DNA of 48,495 nt from positions 1 through 48,495 of the forward strand of contig QHYU01000142.1 of NCBI GenBank assembly GCA_003224235.1, read 5' to 3'. Position numbers and translations under genes: made by a program. How positions within the stretch are numbered: the stretch's first letter is position 1; each line of letters starts with the position of its first letter. Source of the stretch: Acidobacteriota bacterium (lineage in GTDB: Bacteria > Acidobacteriota > Terriglobia > Acidiferrales > UBA7541). Positions 34,909-45,300 of the stretch are shown here, piece after piece. The notes beneath the pieces are model-generated. The model was not told where the DNA came from, did not search any database, and was given only the letters and a program-made list of their open reading frames with translations.

Positions 34909-36420
34909 TTAAGATGCAATGCTTTCCGAAACACCGTACTTATAGAGGAGAGCAACTGAGAAGACGTACCATAAATTCAGGTCTGAGTAATAACCGCTTG
35001 TGAGATTGAGACCACTCAGCCAGTATCCGAGAAAGATCCAGCGAAAGTACCTCCACACGAGCCGGGAATCACCTGAGCCACGCTGGCGGATCCTCCAGAA
35101 CGCGGCAACGAGCAGTATTTGAGCCAGTAAGTAAGGGACAAATCCCAGGATCCCTGTCTCAGCCAAGACCGCGCTCAAATTGCTGTGAGGGTAATCCAGT
35201 GCCTCGATTCCGTGGAACTCGGTAGAATACTTTGTTTGCTTCTCAGCGGCGTCGTGGAAGTTGTTCAGTCCCACACCCTTGAGCGGGTGGGACCAAAAGA
35301 GTTCAAACGATTGCTGCTGCTGTGCGATCCGTGCGTACAAATTGTCGAGGCTCGAAACGCGCTCGTCGTAGATGTCCGGAAGTGCCGCGCTTCCCCAGAG
35401 AAACACGCCGACCAGACAGACCACAGCTGTCAGGAGCATCACGCGCCGGACGCTCCCACGTGTCTGCAAGGATTCCAGCAAAAAGACGGTCAGCAGTGTC
35501 AATACAACGGATCGAAATAGAGGCATCAAGGCCACCAGGAGCGCGGAAGTTGCGCCTAGAGCGTGCAGACCGCGCCCCCAGCTGACCGTCTTCGCAGACG
35601 TGGCCCTCTTGAGGAACCCAAGGAGAAAGAATGTGATCAATCCAATCAGGGCCAAAGAGGTATTACTCAGGAAAGGGCCATTCACCCGAAGGAGCTGGAG
35701 GCCCGCGGAGCCTGCATAATAGAGGCCGGCATCAGGCAATGGAAGAAGATCTTCGCCACGCCACATTTCCGCTGCCCCGATCGCAGCCAGATAAATGGCC
35801 AAGAGACAGACGAGAAGGTGGATTTTGAGCAGATTTTCACGAACCCGAAAATTCTGGACGACATACCAGCCGAGCACTGCCGGGAAGAAAAAAGCTTCCA
35901 CAAGTGTCCGTACACCACCTTGAGAAGATTGGACGCCCGCCAAGGACAGGGCACCAGCAAGGAGGAAGCAACACCAAGTCACAGCGGACAAGCGCAATGT
36001 CGGATTAATTCTGGGCCAAATTCGCTGCGGTGCCAGTACCAAGCAAAACAGGAGCAATGCAATCATGCCACGATCGAGGGTAAAGAGGGGTCGTTCCCGG
36101 GGAAAGGACAGAAAGTGGTAGCCGAGGGGGAAAACAAGGATCCAAATGAGGAGCGCTGGATCGCAATCTCCTCGCAAAGCGGATGCTAAGACATGGACCA
36201 ACAATATGCAGCAGACCATTGCAAGGCTGCCGACTGCTAACCAGATCCACGGTAGCATGAGGACGGCGACACAGAGGATTGCGATAGTTAGTAACGCGAC
36301 CGCGTGTTGACGCCCAATGAAGTCTCCTCGACTGGCTGAAATCATGCCTGATCTATCCACGAGAAGCACCAGCCCAATCCAGCGCTTCGCTGCCCGGATG
36401 ACTCGGAGCGAGGAGCACAC
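34909..36420 (-). CDS. Wzy-like polymerase / O-antigen ligase-family membrane protein
   Basis: The 503-residue protein has about ten membrane segments and the Wzy_C-type periplasmic loop SHPLKGVGLNNFHDA followed by LDYPHSNLSAVLAETGILG, which marks the O-antigen ligase/polymerase superfamily. It would join lipid-linked repeat units at the periplasmic face. The frame starts at a GTG (36420) overlapping the Wzz stop (TAGTG); an ATG at 36345 is an alternative that fits the first membrane segment better. Polymerase is preferred over ligase because Wzx and Wzz are encoded in the same locus. Confidence 0.88.
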   Translation of the reverse strand: MCSSLRVIRAAKRWIGLVLLVDRSGMISASRGDFIGRQHAVALLTIAILCVAVLMLPWIWLAVGSLAMVCCILLVHVLASALRGDCDPALLIWILVFPLGYHFLSFPRERPLFTLDRGMIALLLFCLVLAPQRIWPRINPTLRLSAVTWCCFLLAGALSLAGVQSSQGGVRTLVEAFFFPAVLGWYVVQNFRVRENLLKIHLLVCLLAIYLAAIGAAEMWRGEDLLPLPDAGLYYAGSAGLQLLRVNGPFLSNTSLALIGLITFFLLGFLKRATSAKTVSWGRGLHALGATSALLVALMPLFRSVVLTLLTVFLLESLQTRGSVRRVMLLTAVVCLVGVFLWGSAALPDIYDERVSSLDNLYARIAQQQQSFELFWSHPLKGVGLNNFHDAAEKQTKYSTEFHGIEALDYPHSNLSAVLAETGILGFVPYLLAQILLVAAFWRIRQRGSGDSRLVWRYFRWIFLGYWLSGLNLTSGYYSDLNLWYVFSVALLYKYGVSESIAS

Positions 36421-37739
36421 TACTCAGGCTTACTTCCGTTCCGCTGTGCTAGGAAGTGAGGAATCTGCTCGCGAAGGCGTCGCAGATGTTGTGCCATGTC
36501 CCCTTGGACTTCCATTCCCAGGATCCTGGCTGGGTGATCGGCGCCGATGGAACGCCACTTTTCTGCGACAAGCAGGTGGGCGGTCGCGAACAGACCTCCT
36601 AGGAGCACACCGAGTGCCATCATCAGCAGGCGATGCGGTCTCGACTTCTTTTCTGGAATGTTCGCTACATCGAGAACCCGTACGCTCGGGATCTCCTTCG
36701 CCTCTTGGATCTTTGCCACCTCGTATTGTTTTGTCAGAGTCTCGAACACCGCCTCTTGAATCTTCACGCGTCGGTAGAGGTCATAGTAAGTGACACCGAG
36801 AAGCGGAAGCCTTTTGATGGATGGATACGGCGCACCCGAACTTGCAACCTCGCCCTGGCTGGCGGCAGCATCCGTTCCTCGCAGATTGGAAAGTTGGCGC
36901 TGCAGTTCGGCAGCACGAGCCGCCAGTGCGCGAACTCGTACATTGTTGTCGGTATAGATTTGCCGCAGGCTGCTCAGCTGCGCTTGAGCTGCGATCAATT
37001 CCCCTTGCAACTTAGCCGTGGCCTCGACCATGGCCTTTCCCTGTTCCTGGATGTCCACGGTTGTATTCCTGCTGGAAAATTGGCTCAGCTCCCGGGACGC
37101 CGAGTCCAGATCCTGCTTGACCGCTTTCAACCGTTCTTCGATGAACACACGTTCGCGATGGGCAACAGAGGTGGTCAGTTCCGCATTCAGTCGGTCCAGT
37201 TCTTCGAGATAACCGCGGGCGATTTCTGCCGCACGGGTGGGCGAGGTGTCGGTTACTGTCAGAGCGATGATCCCGCTCTTCCGATCCTCGTTAATGTCCG
37301 TGTTTTCCTCCAGCAGCTGCCTTGCATCCTTCCACATCCGCACCCCATACACAGCGCGAAGATCAAAGCGAGCGATCAACCGGTCTTCCACTGTGCGGCT
37401 CTGCAGGATTCCTATGAATAACGCTCCCGAATTTTTCATCCCCAGCGCGTTGGAAACCAGACTGCTGAGATTGTCGTCCATCTTGCTCGCCAGCAAAGCA
37501 AGCCCCATTGTCTCGGTCCGATCGGGTGGCATCAGCCGGGTCGTCGATTCGTAGCGCGGGAGAATCGTGAAGGCGACACCGGCGGCCACGATAAAGCCGA
37601 CCAGGCAGGCCGCGGCGACATACCGTCGCGAGTGCCACAAGCACGAAATCGCGGTCGTCAGAATAGGCTCCTCTCGTTTCCCGAGTGGGGGTTGCGAGAC
37701 GACCACCTCTGTCCCAAGTTCTACGGTCTCCATCTCCAT
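36420..37739 (-). CDS. Wzz-like chain-length determinant protein (no kinase domain)
   Basis: The 439-residue protein has a first membrane segment at about 40-60 (YVAAACLVGFIVAAGVAFTIL) after a short cytoplasmic tail, a long periplasmic coiled coil (about 170-300), and a second membrane segment near the end (LLMMALGVLLGGLFATAHLLV). YESTTRLMPPD fits the Wzz domain start, and TLTKQYEVAKIQEAKEIPSVRVLD the GNVR-type region. Proteins of this type set polymer length. No Walker motifs or Tyr-rich tail follow, so it is not a full BY-kinase like Wzc; no separate kinase gene exists in the window. Starts at ATG 37739 after GGGAAAAT. Confidence 0.9.
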   Translation of the reverse strand: MEMETVELGTEVVVSQPPLGKREEPILTTAISCLWHSRRYVAAACLVGFIVAAGVAFTILPRYESTTRLMPPDRTETMGLALLASKMDDNLSSLVSNALGMKNSGALFIGILQSRTVEDRLIARFDLRAVYGVRMWKDARQLLEENTDINEDRKSGIIALTVTDTSPTRAAEIARGYLEELDRLNAELTTSVAHRERVFIEERLKAVKQDLDSASRELSQFSSRNTTVDIQEQGKAMVEATAKLQGELIAAQAQLSSLRQIYTDNNVRVRALAARAAELQRQLSNLRGTDAAASQGEVASSGAPYPSIKRLPLLGVTYYDLYRRVKIQEAVFETLTKQYEVAKIQEAKEIPSVRVLDVANIPEKKSRPHRLLMMALGVLLGGLFATAHLLVAEKWRSIGADHPARILGMEVQGDMAQHLRRLREQIPHFLAQRNGSKPE

Positions 37740-37793
37740 ATTTTCCCAGTGCCCCGTAAGCCTCGTATGAAAGGGCTGACTTGTAACCAGCAG

Positions 37794-39749
37794 CTAGGCT
37801 GACAGACCCGCGGGGACGCCCAGTACTTCCACCCTGCTACTCTGACCGGGATCCGCCAAGTATTCTTTCCACCAGAGTGCGAAATTCAGCAGATACCACA
37901 CCTCGCCGCCGTGGCCTCGCTCGAAGAGCTGTCCGACTGCAGTGTAGCTCAGGAAGTCTGTCTCCTTGCAAAACTCAGCCAGTTTCTGGCGCGCGTAGTC
38001 CCCTAGTTTGTCGAAGAACCATTCGTAAACCGGCACCCCAAACCCTTGCTTCCGCCGGTCGATCAAGTCGTCTGGGATTACCCCGCGCACCGCTTTCTTG
38101 AGAATGTATTTCAGGACGCGGTTCTTTGTCTTGATCGCTGTCGGTATGCTCATTGCGAGCTCAACGAATTTGTGGTCGAGAAATGGGACACGTCCCTCTA
38201 AACTTACGCCCATGCTCATCTTGTCTATGCGCATGAGCAGGAGCTCTGGGAGCCGAAGATTCAAGTCTAGATACGTCATCCAGTGGAGATGTGATTTTTC
38301 CCAACTCTTTTCCTCAAATCTCCGACGGATCGGCTTCAACACATCCCAGGACGTCTGGCGAGTGAACTGTTCGCGGAGGCGAGGGGAGAGCAACCGTCGC
38401 TTTTGGGCCTCTGTGAAGGCTTCTGCCCCACCCCAGAAGATCGGTTGCCCTTCCGCGCCACGGCGAAGCAGTTCGTAGGGGAGACTCTGGCCCTGACCCA
38501 AGATCCGCAACCCGGCCAGGGCCAGCCGTTTCAGCAGTCGCGGGAGGGGCAAGTCATCGAGGCTTTGCAACTGGAGTTTTATCTTCCAACTCGGATAACC
38601 CCAGAACAGCTCATCCGAACCTTCTCCCACCTGGCAAACAATTACGCCGCTCTCCCGCGCCAGTTGGGAGACGTAGTAGATCGGAACACAGACCGGGTCC
38701 GCGATTGGCTCGTCTTGCAGGTAGACCATCCGCGGCAAGAAATCCAGCAGGTCCTCCTGTACCAGAATGCGTTCGTAATGTTCTGCCCCCACGAGGCAGG
38801 CCATTTCCCGCGCGAACTGGAGTTCATTGGGGCAGCTCTGGTTTTCTCCCTCGTACCCGATGCTGAATGTCTTGACTGGCCTGTCTTCTCGTTCCGAAAA
38901 GAGAGCAGCATTAGTGCTGGAATCAATTCCGCCTGACAGAAAAACCCCCACGGGCACATCGCTAACCTTCCGCAGCCTGACGGCAGTTCGCAACTCAGCG
39001 AGAATCTGTTCGGCGATGTCCTGTTCGGAGACCCCAATGAGCGGGTGGGTGTGATCCCAAACGTCCCAGTAGCGCTGCTCCAGGACTTGACCATTTTCTC
39101 GGAATCGCAACCAGGTCCCGCTCGGCACCTTGCGAATGCCCGCAAATAGAGTTTGGGGTGCCGGTGTCGTCAAGAACGACAGATAGTGGAAAAACGCCGC
39201 TTCGTCCAGGGCACGATTCTGCTCGGGGTCCTGAAGCAGAGCTTTGATCTCTGAAGCAAAAGTGACGCGTCCGTGGTGGACACTGTAATAGAGGGGTTTG
39301 ATGCCGATGCGGTCGCGGATCAGCCAGAGTTCCCTTTTCTTCGCGTCCCACAACGCGATCGCGAACATGCCCCGAAACTTTTGGAGGCATTCGATGCCCC
39401 ATTGCTCAAAGGCATGGAGGATGACCTCTGTATCCGAGTGATCGGTCTTCCACCGATGTCCTCCAATTTCCTCGAGCTCTCGACGGATTTCTGCGTGGTT
39501 ATAGATCTCTCCGTTGAACGAGACCCAAAGGGAACCATCCTCATTACACATCGGCTGAGCGGCAGCCGGAGACAGATCGATGATAGAGAGGCGCCTGTGC
39601 CCCAAGCCGATGCGGCCGTCGTCCGCAATCCAAGCGCCGGCTCCGTCAGGTCCGCGGTGGACCATCGTATCTCTCATCCGGATTAGGTAGGGCTCTGTGA
39701 CCCGGAATGAGCTGTTTCTAAAATCTAGTACACCGACAATTCCGCACAT
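37794..39749 (-). CDS. asnB: Asparagine synthetase-type glutamine amidotransferase
   Basis: The 651-residue protein begins MCGIVGVLDF, so Cys2 is the N-terminal nucleophile of a class II glutaminase domain (about 1-210; TMVHRGPDGAGAW, HRRLSIIDLS, FNGEIYNH). The synthetase half carries VGVFLSGGIDSSTNAALFS, the ATP pyrophosphatase P-loop, and RVPFLDHKFVELAMSIP. Canonical AsnB makes asparagine; relatives inside polysaccharide loci often amidate uronic acids of the repeat unit instead. Start ATG 39749 lies six bases after the antiterminator stop, with GTAGGA ahead. Its place among glycan genes favours sugar amidation, but asparagine formation cannot be excluded. Confidence 0.92.
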   Translation of the reverse strand: MCGIVGVLDFRNSSFRVTEPYLIRMRDTMVHRGPDGAGAWIADDGRIGLGHRRLSIIDLSPAAAQPMCNEDGSLWVSFNGEIYNHAEIRRELEEIGGHRWKTDHSDTEVILHAFEQWGIECLQKFRGMFAIALWDAKKRELWLIRDRIGIKPLYYSVHHGRVTFASEIKALLQDPEQNRALDEAAFFHYLSFLTTPAPQTLFAGIRKVPSGTWLRFRENGQVLEQRYWDVWDHTHPLIGVSEQDIAEQILAELRTAVRLRKVSDVPVGVFLSGGIDSSTNAALFSEREDRPVKTFSIGYEGENQSCPNELQFAREMACLVGAEHYERILVQEDLLDFLPRMVYLQDEPIADPVCVPIYYVSQLARESGVIVCQVGEGSDELFWGYPSWKIKLQLQSLDDLPLPRLLKRLALAGLRILGQGQSLPYELLRRGAEGQPIFWGGAEAFTEAQKRRLLSPRLREQFTRQTSWDVLKPIRRRFEEKSWEKSHLHWMTYLDLNLRLPELLLMRIDKMSMGVSLEGRVPFLDHKFVELAMSIPTAIKTKNRVLKYILKKAVRGVIPDDLIDRRKQGFGVPVYEWFFDKLGDYARQKLAEFCKETDFLSYTAVGQLFERGHGGEVWYLLNFALWWKEYLADPGQSSRVEVLGVPAGLSA

Positions 39750-39755
39750 AGATTC

Positions 39756-40343
39756 CTACGCGAAGTCCCGCACCGACATGCTGCATGGCTGGATTGGTTC
39801 CACATCCGACAAGTCAACGTCGACGACTACCGAGCGCCTGATCAAATCCACCGAGAGAACAATTCGGCAGTTTCCTTTCCTCCGCAGCAAGATCCCTTCG
39901 AATCCCTGGAGCGGTCCGCCCTTAATTCGCACGCGACGCCCGACGGCTGGATACGGATGCGGCTGCATCCTAAGACGCTGATTCAGGGCGGTGCGAATGG
40001 CTTCCATTTCCTCTTCCGGGAGCGCAGTCGGCAGACCGTTGAAGCTGACCAGATAAACTAAGCTTGGAATCTCCAAGACACGCATGCGGTCCCGCAAAGC
40101 AATACGCACGAAAACATAGCCCGGGAAGAGCGGTAACTGCAGCCGCACACGCCGGTCTTTCCATGGGCGGAGCGCCTCGTGCAGAGGGAGAAAGAATTCG
40201 ACACACCGCCTGCCTAGCTGCTGAGCCACTCGTTTTTCGTGGTTCGCGCAGGTATAGGCTGCGTACCAGCGTGGTTCGGTGTAAACCGCGGGAAGGGCGT
40301 ACTCATGCTGCCGCTTCAAATCGTAGGGAACAGTGGTTGCCAT
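39756..40343 (-). CDS. NusG paralogue, UpxY/LoaP-type transcription antiterminator
   Basis: The 195-residue protein starts at ATG 40343, preceded by GAGGTG; a GTG at 40355 is less likely. The NGN domain (about 20-120) shows EPRWYAAYTCANHEKRVAQQ and LPLFPGYVFVRIALRDR, and a KOW domain follows (VGRRVRIKGGPLQGFEGILL). Specialised NusG proteins of this size sit inside capsule or exopolysaccharide operons and help RNA polymerase to read through the long transcript, usually recruited at a leader sequence. Here it lies downstream of the SLBB and Wzi genes and upstream of asnB, with a hairpin-containing leader right before it. Confidence 0.92.
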   Translation of the reverse strand: MATTVPYDLKRQHEYALPAVYTEPRWYAAYTCANHEKRVAQQLGRRCVEFFLPLHEALRPWKDRRVRLQLPLFPGYVFVRIALRDRMRVLEIPSLVYLVSFNGLPTALPEEEMEAIRTALNQRLRMQPHPYPAVGRRVRIKGGPLQGFEGILLRRKGNCRIVLSVDLIRRSVVVDVDLSDVEPIQPCSMSVRDFA

Positions 40344-40434
40344 CTCGCTAGGCACCTCAGGCCGCCCGGATACAGCTTCGCCCCGTCACCTACAGGGCGC
40401 GTGTGACATAACCCTTTGCGTTTCAATTGGTTAT

Positions 40435-40487
40435 AGACAGGCCAAGTAGCTAATGCCTGTCTTTCTTGGTTTGGCGCTTTCGGCGCC
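40435..40487 (-). promoter_or_regulatory. Leader with two hairpins before the antiterminator gene
   Basis: The 292-bp stretch between the Wzi-like gene and the antiterminator start carries two stems. The first pairs agacaggc (40435-40442) with gcctgtct (40455-40462), 8 bp with a 12-base loop. The second pairs ggcgc (40473-40477) with gcgcc (40483-40487); on the minus strand its loop is CGAAA. Neither is followed by a T-run in the direction of transcription. They could be recruitment or pause elements for the antiterminator or an attenuator; both are inference. Confidence 0.45.
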
Positions 40488-40635
40488 CGAACCAATTCCA
40501 GCGCCTGCTCCCTGCCGCACGCTGAGGTGACCCGTTTTGCGATGTGTGCGTGCAGTCTGCACGTTCACGGTTTCGAAAACTTCATGCGCGCGTTGCCCAG
40601 GCGGGGACAGGTCGTAACGAAAAGTAAAACCGCTC

Positions 40636-42351
40636 TTAATCATGGTCCACCTGCTTATTCCAAAGTCTTGGGTGGAACGTGAGCTGGAGGGAAGAAGTAA
40701 GGTTCGATCTTGCACCCGGCGAGAGGACGGGAAACGCCCATCTCTCGTACTGGAGAAAGGTTGAAAGGTTCATCTGCGGACGAATCCTGAAACTGGCGTG
40801 CAGGCTGATGTCATTTACTGTGCCCCCGCCCGGAATGAAGTCGCCGGACACCTTACCGTGCCGCCAGCCGAGCTGGAGGGTGTTCTGCGGGCTGAACCAG
40901 TAAGTAGTCCACGCCTGGACTCCGTGGCCCTGACGGCCAATCCAGTGGCCGATTAGGCGTCCCTTGTAGGTGTAGCCGCTCAGATACCGAACGTTGAAGT
41001 AGTAGAAACCAGGGAAGAGCAGTCCATCTGGAAGGTCGGTGTAGGCTCCTTCCACGCGCAGATCCAGTTTGGGAATGCCGGGAACGCGGGGAACATAAAT
41101 TCCAGGATTCATGGCGGAGCGATGTGGGAAACGAATGGGAGAAATTTCGTCTTCGGCGAATGAGTCAGCATAGAGGATCAGCCGATTCCTCAAGCCCGGG
41201 ATGCGATAGCTGAAATCAAAGCCGGATCGGCGATCACCGGGGTCCTTTGGTCCTAGGGTGCCTTGCTCGCCGCCGTAGTCGGTCAGGCTTCGAAAAAAGC
41301 CGGCGAAGGTCATTGGCAGTCCCGGCCCCCCATAGATCGTTGTCCCCGAGAACCCAAATTCAAGGTTTGCAGTCGGCTTGAAGCTGATCTTTAGGCCGTA
41401 CAGGAAGGGTTGTGGGTCGACCGGACGCCCGAACAGCCCGGACTGGGTTTCGATGAAGCGATGTCCGGAAAGCCGACCAAAAAACGAGTCCACCCGCGCC
41501 GGGCCCAGCCAGCCTAGTAACGCTGGCAGCTTGAACGGCACCACCCGGGTTAGGCGCATCATCGGGATTGGCTCAGCGTTGTTGCTGAAAATCAGCGAGC
41601 CTCCGAGGCCGGGGCCCCACCACAAGCTCTGCTTGCCAAAGGAAAACTGCCAATTCTTAAAGTTCAGGGCGAGGTAGGCGTCCAGCAGTTGAAAGCGATT
41701 CGTTTCCGGAAAGGGGGCAGCTGGTTGGATCGGGGTTTGGTCGACCTTCGAGATCAGGGTCCGAACTGCCTCAGAGAGCGCAGGAACCCCAGGCGCGTGC
41801 TGATATTCGCCTCTCACGTAGATGGCAAAATGGCCTTCCTGAACGGCGGCGGAGAATCCCGTCGTCAGATTCGCTCCTTGCGCGAAAGGCCGGCCGAAAT
41901 CGTTCACAATCGTTTCCCCAAAGTGATAACCGTCGGTCAGCGGCCGCCCGCTGATGGACATCACTCGCGTGTAGACAGATTCCACTCGCAGGGAGCGAGT
42001 CCGCCCTCCTCCCAGGACTTCCAATTCAAAATCGAACTCGCGCTCGAGCGCAGCGTGCAGCCTAACGGCCAGGTCACTGGGCCTGTGATCTTCGAGGATG
42101 CTTTTTTGCAATGCGTCGCTCGCTTCTTCGACGAGGCGCGCGCATTCGATTCGGGTCCACGGCTTCATGCCGGTCATTGCGGTTGTCACGTAGCCCAGCG
42201 CAGACAATTGTTCCAAAACGGGGTAGACCCAGCTATCGAGTGGCTGGAAGATCGAAGCGGCTACTCGGTATCGGGGATATTCCTGCGTGAGTGCAGGTAT
42301 CACTGCTCCCACGACAGTGATCACAATCACCAATAGGCGTTTAACCCTCAC
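40636..42351 (-). CDS. wzi: Wzi-like capsule assembly outer-membrane protein
   Basis: The 571-residue protein starts at GTG 42351 with GGGAGG seven bases ahead, 15 bp after the SLBB gene stop. A signal peptide covers about 1-22 (LLVIVITVVGAVIPALT). The body is rich in aromatic, alternating strands typical of an outer-membrane beta barrel, and contains NWQFSFGKQSLWWGPGLGG and FSNNAEPIPMMRL, the segments that define the capsule assembly Wzi family. The C-terminus ends in strands (SLQLTFHPRLW). Wzi binds and anchors capsular polymer at the cell surface. Position directly after the export gene agrees with this. Confidence 0.9.
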   Translation of the reverse strand: MRVKRLLVIVITVVGAVIPALTQEYPRYRVAASIFQPLDSWVYPVLEQLSALGYVTTAMTGMKPWTRIECARLVEEASDALQKSILEDHRPSDLAVRLHAALEREFDFELEVLGGGRTRSLRVESVYTRVMSISGRPLTDGYHFGETIVNDFGRPFAQGANLTTGFSAAVQEGHFAIYVRGEYQHAPGVPALSEAVRTLISKVDQTPIQPAAPFPETNRFQLLDAYLALNFKNWQFSFGKQSLWWGPGLGGSLIFSNNAEPIPMMRLTRVVPFKLPALLGWLGPARVDSFFGRLSGHRFIETQSGLFGRPVDPQPFLYGLKISFKPTANLEFGFSGTTIYGGPGLPMTFAGFFRSLTDYGGEQGTLGPKDPGDRRSGFDFSYRIPGLRNRLILYADSFAEDEISPIRFPHRSAMNPGIYVPRVPGIPKLDLRVEGAYTDLPDGLLFPGFYYFNVRYLSGYTYKGRLIGHWIGRQGHGVQAWTTYWFSPQNTLQLGWRHGKVSGDFIPGGGTVNDISLHASFRIRPQMNLSTFLQYERWAFPVLSPGARSNLTSSLQLTFHPRLWNKQVDHD

Positions 42352-42366
42352 GGGAGGCCCTCCCCT

Positions 42367-45300
42367 TCACTTCCTGATCAAAGTAGCAGCAATCGCGGAG
42401 CCTTGAACCAGTTGTGCAACGGGCAAGAGGTTCTTCCAGAAAGAAGATTGCCCAATTGCCCTTTCAGGAACGATAATGGTGTCCCCGGGTTCGATTCGCG
42501 CGGAAAGTACCGCGCCGGTGCTCCACCAACGCTCTTCCTTGCCCGTGACCACCGATCCGTTAGCGCGGACGATGAAGATGGCCTTCTTTTCTGCCAGGTT
42601 GGTAATTCCTCCAGCCTGCTGCAAGTACCAAGCAGCATTCTTTCGGGGAACGTGGGTAATGGCATTGGAGTTGTAAACCTGGCCCGTAACCAAGACAAAG
42701 TCCGGTCGCTTGGGGATAAACAGAGTGTCGCCGGCGCGCACCTCGACGTCGTCCGGGGAATTTTCAAATGCGGCCAGATTGGCCCCGAGTCGAATCACCA
42801 AGCGACCCGTGACCCGCGCTTTTCGAAGAGCCTCGAGTACGCGCTCGCGTTGGTGAAGCGCAGCCTGCTGCAGTTCGGCTTGCCCTTTGGCATCTTCCGA
42901 GAGCGAAACCTTCACGCTACCCGCACTTTGTTCCACGCGCTGGATAAGCTCCTGCTTGCTTTTCTCTTGAAGCTCGCGAACTTCAATGCGCTCGAATACG
43001 GCAGCCTGAGGATAGGCCGTGGGCCGGAATGCGCCGGCGCGTTTGAGGACCGAACTCAACCGTTCGCCGGGCCGAATCCCATAAACGCCGGGGTGTTCGA
43101 CTTCACCCCGTACGGTGACGGACGCTCCGATATCCCGCCACCCGGGGAGCTGGCGAATCGTCAGGACGTCGCCGTCGCGCAAGGTAAGGTCATGGCTCGG
43201 GTCGCCTGCCAGCGCCGCTGGGAGATTGATTTCGAGGTGTTCTCCGGTCGTCTGTTTTTCGCCCTTGGCGAGGTATCGAGTAAGATCCGCGCTTTCCGTG
43301 TAAGCACTACGCAACAGGCCACCTGCAAGGCGGATCAAGTCTTCGACGCGCAGATTGCTCGTGCGCAAGTATCGGCCGGGCTTGGCGACCTCGCCCTTGA
43401 TGACTACACTGGGAGGATCCACCCGGATCGGATTGGGGTGTATCAGAAGGCGATCGCGGGGAAGAAGAAGGATGTTCTCTGTCGGATTGCCGGCCAGGGC
43501 CTGTTCCAGGTTGATGTTCAAGACCTTGAGTGAGCCATCGGGCATCGTGCGCATCAATTGCGCGGAGTCCAAAACCGCGTCGGGTGTCAGGCCTCCAGCG
43601 AACTGGATGGCGTCCCGCAAATGTGCCTCTCCCGGCGTGCGATATGTGCCTGGGCTTCGCACTTCCCCACCAACCGAGAAGCTGGGTGGGTCCTCGAAGT
43701 CGTACCGACTGAAGATGCGCACTGTGTCTAAGGGCAGGAGCTTCGGAGCCGAGGCTGGGTTCGCCAGAGCGGCGCCGAGATGGAAACTCTCCACATTCGG
43801 CCGATAGTCGGGAGGATTCAAACGGATTATTTCGGCGTACTTGGCTTCCGGTTCCGGGAGAAGATCTTTGTACGAGGATACAAGGTCGGTGACCCGCATG
43901 TCGGGCTGGAAAGCATAGCGCCCAGGCCGCAGCACATGTCCTTGCAGGTACACCGCATCTTGGTTGTGCGGTGCGATGGGAAAGATGTGAACTTCATCGC
44001 CGTCCTGGATGGCAATAGACTCTAATCTCTTTTCGTCCGCATTCCCGTCCTGCGCATCCGAAAGATCCACACTCAGCATGGTCCGCTTTTGGTGCGCCTC
44101 GATGCGCTGCACCTCGATGTGTCGCAGCGTGGCCGTGGGGAGGATTCCTCCGGCGAGTTCCAGCACCTCGGCCAGCGTTTTTTCTCCCCGCAGTTCATAG
44201 ATCGAGGGGCGCCGCAACATGCCTTCCACGGTGATTTGCGGGCCCAGCGGCGGAACCAGTAATGTGTCGCCGTTTTCCAGTCTTTTCAGGTCCGATCGAA
44301 CGCCGTGAAGCAAGAGGTCGTACACGTCCACTTCCTGGACGAGTTGCTTGCCGCGGAAATGGCGCAGCGTGCGGAGCGAACCCCTCTCGGTTGGACCGCT
44401 GGCGGCGAACAGAGCATTGATCGGCGTGGAAAGCGAGCTGATATCGTACGCACCGGGGTTTTCGACGTCGCCGACTACGTACACCCGGATTGTGCGCAGC
44501 CGGGAAAGAGAGACGTCGGCCGAAACGTCACGAAATTGCGTTCGCAGAATGCGTTGTACTGCTTGCTGGACTTCGCCTAGGGCTCGACCACTGACCAGGA
44601 TTGGGCCTACCTCGGGCAATGTCAGACGGCCTTCACGATCCACGGTTCGCACAAGTCGTTGAGAGACCCCGCCCCAGATGTCGATCGTCAAGCCATCTCC
44701 TGGTCCTACAACGTAGTCAGACCCAACAGGCAGATCCATGGGAACCAGTTGCGAGTCCAGAGCGTTGCGTCGGAAGACGTCCGTCCCAAAGCGCTCCATC
44801 ACAGGCTGGCGCGCTGACGCCTGCAAATACATGTCGTAAAGCGAAGGGATGTCCGCGTAGGGATTTGGCCTACGCACCATGGTTGCTGCTGGCCGATTTC
44901 GTTCTCCTTCTTTCCGCGAATTCAGAGAAGAGCCGGGTGAGAGATGGGTTCGCCCCTCAGGCAGCTTGTCGAAAGGCGTTTCCCCTTCCCTCCGGTCTAA
45001 AACGCGCGCCACTTCGCTTTCTTCGAGAGTAGCGGCGCGTTCACTCGGGGAGGAAAAGGGCTCACCTGGGCGCTGCATTAGAGGCACGCTCAGCCCAGCG
45101 CGGTCCTCCGAGCCAGTCTGTACAAGACGGGGGGAATTGCCACGACCCTGGCGCGGCGTCACGCGCTCTTGCAAGTCGGGCGAGTTCGGTTCTCCTGGCA
45201 GCTCCCGTCCGTAGAGCGATTGCTTACTGCTTTGCAGTTGTGGGCGCTCTTCCTCCGCACAGTGCCGCTCGCGCACCGGATCACAAAGGACTGTGGGTTC

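Noticed and set aside
40431-40715. 94-codon minus-strand frame spanning the Wzi end and the leader
   Set aside because: It overlaps the 3' end of the Wzi-like gene in another frame, has no family resemblance, and runs through the hairpins.
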